Shown piece after piece: positions 58,014 through 64,000 of a stretch of 64,000 nucleotides of DNA. Each line of letters begins with the position of its first letter. The stretch's first letter is position 1. The stretch comes from Prevotella sp. UBA6994 (lineage in GTDB: Bacteria; Bacteroidota; Bacteroidia; Bacteroidales; Bacteroidaceae): assembly GCA_002449845.1 (NCBI GenBank), contig DJXW01000014.1, forward strand, positions 91,634-155,633. Reading direction: 5' to 3'. Under the pieces are notes generated by a model that did not search any database, had not been told where the DNA came from, and saw nothing but the letters and a program-made list of their open reading frames with translations. The position numbers and the translations under genes are program-made.

Positions 58014-60242
58014 TTATTTGTTCAAGTATTTATGTCCTTTATAGATGACGAACCCTTTCTGAGACTTCTCTACACGTTGTCCCAACATGTTGTAAACGGG
58101 AGCATCCACATCGTACATCGTTGCGGGAGTTGCCTCACGATGCCCATTCATGCTGATGGCGTCGATACCGTCAATACTCAAGATATATTTCAAGCCAGCC
58201 AAAGCATCAATCAATCCGTAGCCACTCTGCGCGATGTCTTTTGAAGGACACTGTGCGGCGGAGAAAGGTAAGCAGGTATTCATCAACACCTCCTTGATCT
58301 CGTTGACAGACAGTGTAGGTTTCGCCTGCATCCACAAGGCAGCGATACCGGCAGCGTGAGGAGTTGACATGGATGTGCCACCCAACGTACCATACCACTG
58401 TTTTCTGCCAAACTTGTAAACCTGCTCTGACTCAGGCAGCAAATCCATTTTCGTTGCATTTTGATTGACAGTGCCCATTCCTTCATTGAAATACGAATTG
58501 TCGTACCAATTGAAGGCAGAGTGGATGTTTTGGCCAGGAGCAATCAATGTGGGGCGTGGCTTCCCGTTGTCATCAGCGATACAATAAGACGAGAAGTCGC
58601 TGACATCACCCAACACTGGGCGTTCACCCGTGATAGCAGAAACTCCTAAGAGAGCCACATAGCCATCCTCTGCATCAAGGTAATTCCATTTATTCCTACT
58701 GACAGCACTTCCCACGCTGATGACAGCATCGTCGCAGACAGTGCTATTGCACGACAGAGCGTTGTTTCCGGCTGAATACCCCTGATCTGCGAGATTGTCA
58801 GGAATGAAGAAGTTATGTTCTCCACCATTAGATTCACTATTGAGCATGGTGATGGTTTGTCCGGTGGTACCCTTCACAAAAACAGCCAGGCGATAATTTC
58901 TATCATTCAACTGAACATTCGTATTAGTGTGAATTCTGTAGATCACCGAAGTGCCACCCTTGCTATTGGCCCAGTCGTTGAATTTCGTAAACGCAATTTG
59001 GATAGGTTTAGGATTAAGTCCATCCACGTCATACAACTGCCCGTCGAGATTAGAGATGACCTCTCCAGTCTGGATGTTGACGATTTTCAATTCTGCGGTG
59101 AAATCCTTGCCGTCAGCAGCATAGGCAATGAGTTTTATACCCTTGTATATCGGGAGAGCAGTGGCAGACTCAGATAAGTTGATGTCATTGCCCAGAATGC
59201 CTTTCAACTGCCATCCGTCGTTTCTCGGTTCGCCCAGTTTCTGGATGACGGTACCAAAATACTTAGCTAAGTTGCCCGAAGAAATAAATACGGCTATTCC
59301 AGGCTTGGTGCCATTTTGCGTCAGTTCTTTTACCGTTTTGCAAACCAAAGAACTACCGTCGTGGAGGTCGTTAGCCAATCCCATGCTCATCGAGATGACA
59401 CAAGGCTTGCCCACTTCTGCAGCATATTGAGCCACGCGTCTGATGCCATCAGCCATGTTCGATTCAGAAAGCGTTTGTCCCATACCCACAGCCATGATGT
59501 CCACCTCAGGAGCCACACCCTGATAACCGTTGCCCAGCTCCGTGCCAGCGGCGGTAGCGAGGGTGTGCGAACCGTGTGACAGAGAGTTTAAGTCGGTGGT
59601 AAGCGTCTGAATCTCCTCAGGAGTGTTATAAACCAAGGGAGATATAGAACCGTCGCTTGATTGGAATATCACAGCCCGTTTGATGCGAGTGTTGCCCTGC
59701 TTATCACGGAAGGCAGCATGATTGAAGTCTATTCCACCGTCGATGATGCCAAATACAATGCCTTTGCCCGTATATGCTTGAGGCAATCCTTCTGATGTGG
59801 CAGCATTCTCATCCGTTATTGGGTAAGAGTTAGACATGGAGCGAGCCGCATCATTGTCCATTTCCTGCAACTCGTCGGCCTTGGCAAACAAGATCTCATC
59901 GATATTCTCTAACTCAGCCACTTTGTCGAGAGGTACAGACAGCACGGCAACATTGTCAACCACATAGCGAACCGTGATTCCCTTTTGCTCCAGCAGTTTT
60001 GTGGGACACTCAGCGTTTGCCTTCAAATATGCTTGTACGCAGACAGACCCGATTTTACCATCCTGGGTGTAGCCGACGCTGAGACGGTCGGTTAATGCCT
60101 TTAAACTGATTTGCTTTCCTTGTACACGATGTGCAGATGTCTGCGAAGCCAAGCGAGTTAACCGCTGGTCAATCTTTTGTGCCATTGCCGTTTGTCCCAG
60201 CATCAGCAGAGCGGCAAGCATGAATGTAAAACTCCTTTTCAT
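58014..60242 (-). CDS. Secreted S8 (subtilisin-like) serine protease with C-terminal sorting-like tail
   Basis: 742 residues. Signal peptide RSFTFMLAALLMLGQTAMA, a propeptide to about 130, then the catalytic domain: Asp in FGIIDGGIDFNHAAF, His in LSHGSHTLATAAG, Ser in GTSMSTPHAAGIAALW. About 150 residues of beta structure are inserted between His and Ser, as in C5a-peptidase-like or BACON-region S8 enzymes. The C-terminus has DGIDAIS, then VYNMLGQRVEKSQKGFVIY and KGHKYLNK, resembling a type IX secretion tail. Probably exported and surface-bound or released. The inverted palindromic element lies upstream. Confidence 0.9.
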   Translation of the reverse strand: MKRSFTFMLAALLMLGQTAMAQKIDQRLTRLASQTSAHRVQGKQISLKALTDRLSVGYTQDGKIGSVCVQAYLKANAECPTKLLEQKGITVRYVVDNVAVLSVPLDKVAELENIDEILFAKADELQEMDNDAARSMSNSYPITDENAATSEGLPQAYTGKGIVFGIIDGGIDFNHAAFRDKQGNTRIKRAVIFQSSDGSISPLVYNTPEEIQTLTTDLNSLSHGSHTLATAAGTELGNGYQGVAPEVDIMAVGMGQTLSESNMADGIRRVAQYAAEVGKPCVISMSMGLANDLHDGSSLVCKTVKELTQNGTKPGIAVFISSGNLAKYFGTVIQKLGEPRNDGWQLKGILGNDINLSESATALPIYKGIKLIAYAADGKDFTAELKIVNIQTGEVISNLDGQLYDVDGLNPKPIQIAFTKFNDWANSKGGTSVIYRIHTNTNVQLNDRNYRLAVFVKGTTGQTITMLNSESNGGEHNFFIPDNLADQGYSAGNNALSCNSTVCDDAVISVGSAVSRNKWNYLDAEDGYVALLGVSAITGERPVLGDVSDFSSYCIADDNGKPRPTLIAPGQNIHSAFNWYDNSYFNEGMGTVNQNATKMDLLPESEQVYKFGRKQWYGTLGGTSMSTPHAAGIAALWMQAKPTLSVNEIKEVLMNTCLPFSAAQCPSKDIAQSGYGLIDALAGLKYILSIDGIDAISMNGHREATPATMYDVDAPVYNMLGQRVEKSQKGFVIYKGHKYLNK

Positions 60243-60279
60243 AAAATATACTTTTTAAGTTTCGTGTTCGCTCAACTTC

Positions 60280-60409
60280 TTGAGAGGTAAGGAGAGTTTA
60301 AAGGAGATTTTTTGGAGTTAAGGAGTCAAGGAGTTAAGGAGTTAAGACAATGGTCTTTCTTGTTGAATCTTATAGTTAAATACATTTGTCTGAACTTCTG
60401 AACTCCTTT
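60280..60409 (-). repeat. Palindromic element, copy 2, upstream of the S8 protease
   Basis: Reverse complement of copy 1 (54606-54745): over the 48-base core (60352-60399 against 54650-54697) only about four bases differ, and AAGAAGTTGAGC recurs at the distal end of both. It stands in the same orientation relative to its downstream gene. Confidence 0.8.
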
Positions 60410-60594
60410 TTTTCTTTTCTCTACTCTTTCTCTACTCCTTCCATTTGCGGAAGTTGAGTAAACTTCAATAACACAATCTTTTACGATTTGCAAATTTACA
60501 TTATATTTTCCTATTTGTAGTCGAATTTGAAAAAAAATAATAAGTATCTGTACAATTTATACAATAAGCAGATAATATGATGATAATTTTTTTA

Positions 60595-60602
60595 TATCTT
60601 TG
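60595..60602 (+). promoter_or_regulatory. -7 box (TATCTTTG) of the GH3 gene
   Basis: TATCTTTGCAAAAT on the plus strand; places the start near 60609 and supports ATG 60624. Confidence 0.72.
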
Positions 60603-60623
60603 CAAAATATAAACCTATTATCA

Positions 60624-62768
60624 ATGAAACAATTATTCCTTACCATTATGTTGACAATTGCCATTTCAACATCAGCCCAAGACGGATTGCATCGCCTTGA
60701 GCAACAAGCAAACGACATCATTTCAAAAATGACGTTGGAAGAAAAGTTCTCACAGTTGATGAACGAAACACCAGGTATCTCACGCTTGGGGATAGAACCG
60801 TACGACTGGTGGAACGAGGCTTTACATGGCGTGGGGCGCGACGGGCGAGCAACAGTGTTTCCACAACCCATCGGATTGGGAGCAACCTTTGACCCCGTTC
60901 TGGTGAAGAAAATCGGAGATGCCATTGCCACGGAAGGACGTGCAAAATATGAAGTGGCACGAAAGAACAAGAATTATTCACGATATACAGGACTGACGTT
61001 CTGGAGTCCGAATGTCAATATTTTCAGAGACCCTCGATGGGGTAGGGGAATGGAAACATACGGTGAAGATCCATATCTCACGGGAACGATGGGAACCGCC
61101 TTCGTACAAGGAATGCAAGGTGATGACCCAGTCTATTTGAAGGTGGCAGCATGTGGTAAGCATTATGCCGTTCACTCGGGACCGGAGGCAACACGCCATA
61201 CCGTGAATGTAGAACCTTCGAAACGCGATTTGTGGGAAACCTATTTGCCGGCTTTTAAGATGTTGGTGCAAAAAGGAAACGTGGAAATTATCATGGGTGC
61301 TTACAATCGAGTGTACGGTGAGAGCGCTTCAGGCAGTAAGTTCCTGCTTACCGACATCTTGCGCAAGCAATGGGGTTTTCAAGGACATATCGTGAGTGAT
61401 TGCGGAGCCGTAACAGATATTTATGAAGGTCATAAGATAGCCAAGTCGGAGGCAGAAGCATGTGCCATAGCCATCAAGGCAGGTCTGAACGTGGAATGTG
61501 GCAGTACGTTTAAGGCAATGAAAGATGCGTTGGACCAACAACTTATCACAGAGGCAGAGATAGACCAAGCCTTGAAACCACTGATGATGACCCGTTTAAA
61601 ATTAGGCATTTTGCAGCCCGATGACAAATGTCCATATCGTCATGTGGGCGAGGAAGTGATAGAATGTGACAAACATATCTCGCTTGCCAAACAAGCAGCT
61701 ATAGAGAGTATGGTATTGTTGAAAAACGACGGTGTGTTACCATTGAAGAAAGACATTCATACGTTGTTTGTGACAGGTGCCGGAGCTGCGGACGCATTCT
61801 GGTTGATGGGAAATTACTTTGGCATTTCCGACCGATATTGCACCTATCTGCAAGGAATCGTGTCTAAGGTCAGCAATGGAACGGCAGTGAACTACCGTCC
61901 TGGAGTGTTGGAGAGTACACCAACACGGAATAAAATCAATTGGGCAGTGGATGAAGCTGCGGGAGCAGAATACACCGTAATCGTGATGGGAAACAATGGT
62001 AATCTGGAAGGAGAAGAAGGCGAGGCAATAGACTCGGAGCGTGGTGATCGTGACGGAATAGGATTACCTGAAAGCCAGATGCAGTTCTTGCGCGACATCA
62101 GAGCTCGCAAGAAGAGCGGCATTATCGTGGTATTGACAGGAGGCAGTCCTGTTGACATGCGTGAGATTTCCGAATTGTCTGATGCCATCATCATGGCTTG
62201 GTACCCTGGTCAAGAAGGCGGTTATGCTTTGGGAGACTTGCTCTTTGGAGATGCTAATTTCTCAGGTAAGTTGCCCGTGACATTCCCCGAAGATGGTGAA
62301 CGGTTGCCATCGTTTGAGGATTACTCGATGAAGGGAAGAACCTACAAATACATGACAGATAACATCTTTTATCCGTTTGGCTATGGGTTGAGTTATGGAA
62401 AGGTGGATTATAGCAATCTGCAGGTAACAGTCAATAAGAAGACAGGTGCAACCGTATGTGTGACATTAACCAATCATTCTTCTTGGAACATTACGGAAAC
62501 TCCGCAAGTATATGTCTCTGCCCCTGGAGCGGGCGTGTCGGCACCTATCCAGCAATTGGTGAATTTCAAACGCATACATCTTGCTCCTGGAGAGAGTGAA
62601 GAGGTGCAGTTTGATGTTCCCATCGAACAAATGATGACCATTCAGGAAGATGGAAGTGCGAAGTTGGTTCGTGGCGAATACGTCTTTACGGTGGCTAATG
62701 CCGCTCCTTCAATAAGAAACGAGGCTCTTGGCGTTTGTGCCTTGAGTGTGAAGGAAAGGGTGAAGTGA
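60624..62768 (+). CDS. Secreted GH3 beta-glycosidase (glucosidase/xylosidase)
   Basis: 714 residues from ATG 60624: MKQLFLTIMLTIAISTSAQ is a signal peptide. GH3 N-domain: EPYDWWNEALHGVGRDG, FWSPNVNIFRDPRWGRGMET, KHYAVHSGPEATRH, nucleophile Asp in GHIVSDCGAVTDIY. C-domain: SMVLLKNDGVLPLKK, NLEGEEGEAIDSERGDRDG, then a fibronectin-type III-like domain (YGLSYGKVDYSNLQVTV to the end). It removes terminal beta-linked glucose or xylose in the periplasm. EALHGVG with this length is common in xylosidase/glucosidase members; specificity is open. Confidence 0.92.
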   Translation: MKQLFLTIMLTIAISTSAQDGLHRLEQQANDIISKMTLEEKFSQLMNETPGISRLGIEPYDWWNEALHGVGRDGRATVFPQPIGLGATFDPVLVKKIGDAIATEGRAKYEVARKNKNYSRYTGLTFWSPNVNIFRDPRWGRGMETYGEDPYLTGTMGTAFVQGMQGDDPVYLKVAACGKHYAVHSGPEATRHTVNVEPSKRDLWETYLPAFKMLVQKGNVEIIMGAYNRVYGESASGSKFLLTDILRKQWGFQGHIVSDCGAVTDIYEGHKIAKSEAEACAIAIKAGLNVECGSTFKAMKDALDQQLITEAEIDQALKPLMMTRLKLGILQPDDKCPYRHVGEEVIECDKHISLAKQAAIESMVLLKNDGVLPLKKDIHTLFVTGAGAADAFWLMGNYFGISDRYCTYLQGIVSKVSNGTAVNYRPGVLESTPTRNKINWAVDEAAGAEYTVIVMGNNGNLEGEEGEAIDSERGDRDGIGLPESQMQFLRDIRARKKSGIIVVLTGGSPVDMREISELSDAIIMAWYPGQEGGYALGDLLFGDANFSGKLPVTFPEDGERLPSFEDYSMKGRTYKYMTDNIFYPFGYGLSYGKVDYSNLQVTVNKKTGATVCVTLTNHSSWNITETPQVYVSAPGAGVSAPIQQLVNFKRIHLAPGESEEVQFDVPIEQMMTIQEDGSAKLVRGEYVFTVANAAPSIRNEALGVCALSVKERVK

Positions 62769-62795
62769 GAGTTGAACGAAATTTACCTATAAAAT

Positions 62796-62835
62796 AAAGA
62801 GGATGCACTATCTTGATTGAAGTGCATCCTCTTTC
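62796..62835. terminator. Terminator between GH3 and acyl-CoA dehydrogenase genes
   Basis: AAAGAGGATGCACT (62796-62810 region) pairs perfectly with AGTGCATCCTCTTT (62821-62834) around a ten-base loop; T-rich stretches flank both sides, so both convergent genes can use it. Confidence 0.85.
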
Positions 62836-62882
62836 TATTGTCGTTGATGATGTTCCCAAAATCATTTGGGAAACATATCATA

Positions 62883-64000
62883 TTATTCTGCAACTGGAGC
62901 TTCGGCAGCCTTGAAACTATCGAGATCTTCCACTTGGAAGTTTTTGATGTAAGCAGCCTTGCCAATCACGTTTTCTTCAGCCATTCTCACGTACACGTTA
63001 GCCGATTTCTCGAAGAGCTCAGGAGCTTCAGCAGCATCGCGGATAATCAAGAGAGACATCACGAGTTCGCAAGTCATGTCGTAGAGACGACGAGCAAGGA
63101 AGTCGAATGCGTCTTGGTTGTTGAGACTCTTAGCATAGTTAAGAGCATCTTCGTAGATGGGGATAAGTTTTTCTACACGCTCTTTAAGAACGGTTAAGTT
63201 TGTTGTGGCTGTACCACAACATATAGAACTTGCCATTTCCTTGATGTTGTTGAGCATCGTACCGTTGCTGATGTAACGGATGGCAGCTACTACCTGAAGC
63301 TGAGTGGTTCCTTCGTAGATAGAGAAGATACGTGCGTCACGATAGAGGCGCTGGCTCTTGTATTCCATGATGAAACCAGAACCACCGTGAATGCTGATAG
63401 CATCGTAAGCGTTTTGGTTGGCATACTCAGAGTTCATACCTTTCGCTAATGGAGTAAAGGCATCAGCGAGACGTTGGTATTTCTTCATCTCCTGCTTCTC
63501 CTCTGGCGTAAGCTTACGGTCGCGCTCGATGTCTTCCAGACATTTGTAAACATCAACATAGCAAGCTGTCTGATAAAGCAAGGAACGACCTGCATCGAGT
63601 TTAGCCTTCATACGGCTCAACATATCGTAAACAGCAGGGAAGTTGATAATCTTTTCTCCAAACTGCTGACGCTCCTTAGCGTAAGCCAATGCTTCATTGT
63701 AAGCCTCTTGCTCTACGCCAACAGATTGTGCGGCAATGCCCAAGCGAGCACCATTCATCAAAGCCATCACATATTTGATAAGGCCCAAACGTGTACTTCC
63801 GCAGAGTTCTGCCTTGGCATTCTTGTAAGTCAACTCACAAGTAGGACTTCCATGAATACCTAATTTATGCTCGATGTGTCGCACGTCAACACCACCGTTG
63901 CGCTTGTCATAGATAAACATAGACAATCCACGTCCGTCTTTGGTTCCTTCCTCAGAACGAGCCAATACAAGGTGAATGTCAGAGTCGCCATTGGTGATGA
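62883..64000 (-). CDS. Acyl-CoA dehydrogenase, cut by the right edge
   Basis: The frame enters from the right edge as ITNGDSDIHLVLARSEEG, the substrate/FAD-proximal ITNG motif, so the N-terminal third is outside the window. Visible: GLSMFIYDKRNGGVDVRHIE, GLIKYVMALMNGARLGIAAQ, catalytic-region ISIHGGSGFIMEYKSQRLYR, DARIFSIYEGTTQLQ, and an extra helical C-terminus (about 120 residues, LKERVEKLIPIYEDALNYAK) typical of the longer, about 570-residue bacterial members. It oxidises acyl-CoA to enoyl-CoA with FAD and electron-transfer flavoprotein. Internal ATGs are not the start. Confidence 0.92.
   Translation of the reverse strand, partial: ITNGDSDIHLVLARSEEGTKDGRGLSMFIYDKRNGGVDVRHIEHKLGIHGSPTCELTYKNAKAELCGSTRLGLIKYVMALMNGARLGIAAQSVGVEQEAYNEALAYAKERQQFGEKIINFPAVYDMLSRMKAKLDAGRSLLYQTACYVDVYKCLEDIERDRKLTPEEKQEMKKYQRLADAFTPLAKGMNSEYANQNAYDAISIHGGSGFIMEYKSQRLYRDARIFSIYEGTTQLQVVAAIRYISNGTMLNNIKEMASSICCGTATTNLTVLKERVEKLIPIYEDALNYAKSLNNQDAFDFLARRLYDMTCELVMSLLIIRDAAEAPELFEKSANVYVRMAEENVIGKAAYIKNFQVEDLDSFKAAEAPVAE

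Overview
The window is chromosomal DNA from a Bacteroidota, most likely a Prevotella/Segatella-type member of the Prevotellaceae. Promoters repeatedly show the Bacteroidota -7 box TAnnTTTG (usually TATCTTTGCA or TACCTTTGCA), and Shine-Dalgarno sequences are mostly weak or absent. Family-typical genes include DUF3078, DUF4270, a single-chain archaeal-type GlyRS, mmdA with a biotin carrier, a GT5 N-domain protein, and secreted proteins ending in a short IYIxxGKKVVVK-like tail.

Layout. 1-10.3 kb, all minus: MalY/PatB aminotransferase (cut by the left edge), DUF3737, GH105 hydrolase, a nucleoside deoxyribosyltransferase-like protein, a 27-residue membrane peptide gene with its own promoter and terminator, an FKBP lipoprotein behind glyS, a HAD phosphatase coupled to a Uup-type ABC-F ATPase, and an unknown lipoprotein. 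10.3-13.2 kb is accessory: a secreted protein whose C-terminal C-type-lectin-like (FISUMP) domain looks like the variable region of a diversity-generating retroelement (DGR), a long GC-rich hairpin behind it, a palindromic repeat, and two decayed KilA-N phage genes. 13.2-24.3 kb: nhaC behind a 22-bp repeat array; a four-gene operon (SpoIIE phosphatase fused to an anti-sigma-type kinase, an SLC13/RCK permease, two STAS proteins); a metallophosphatase with a LytS/LytR pair; a Cthe_2159-like lipoprotein. 24.4-32 kb: operon pyrG-yidC-S9 peptidase-MFS carrier.

32-41.2 kb, mostly plus: DUF3078, ComEC, TrmH-type methyltransferase, mmdA with a 49-residue epsilon-like subunit and biotin carrier (no beta subunit nearby), GT5 N-domain protein, DUF4270 lipoprotein, a 42-residue ORF, tRNA-Phe and tRNA-Pro. 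41.2-52.3 kb is one co-directional minus array: alpha/beta hydrolase, DUF486, murF, then a type I restriction-modification cassette (hsdM, yhcG-like nuclease, hsdS, four-helix-bundle suffix protein, hsdR); hsdM overlaps the murF stop by ATGA. 52.4-64 kb: a 21-bp repeat array, a 58-residue ORF paired with a DUF6169-like gene, an EamA carrier, a GLUG-type surface protein with a damaged 5' end, a TonB-receptor remnant, an S8 protease, a GH3 glucosidase, and an acyl-CoA dehydrogenase cut by the right edge. Two near-identical palindromic elements lie in inverted orientation upstream of the surface protein and the protease.

The most notable items are the probable DGR target with no reverse transcriptase or template repeat in the window, the autonomous 27-residue membrane peptide, the sensor-phosphatase/permease/STAS operon, and the family of palindromic intergenic repeats, at least one of which has become part of a reading frame. 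All functional calls rest on reading the translated sequence; no database search was run.
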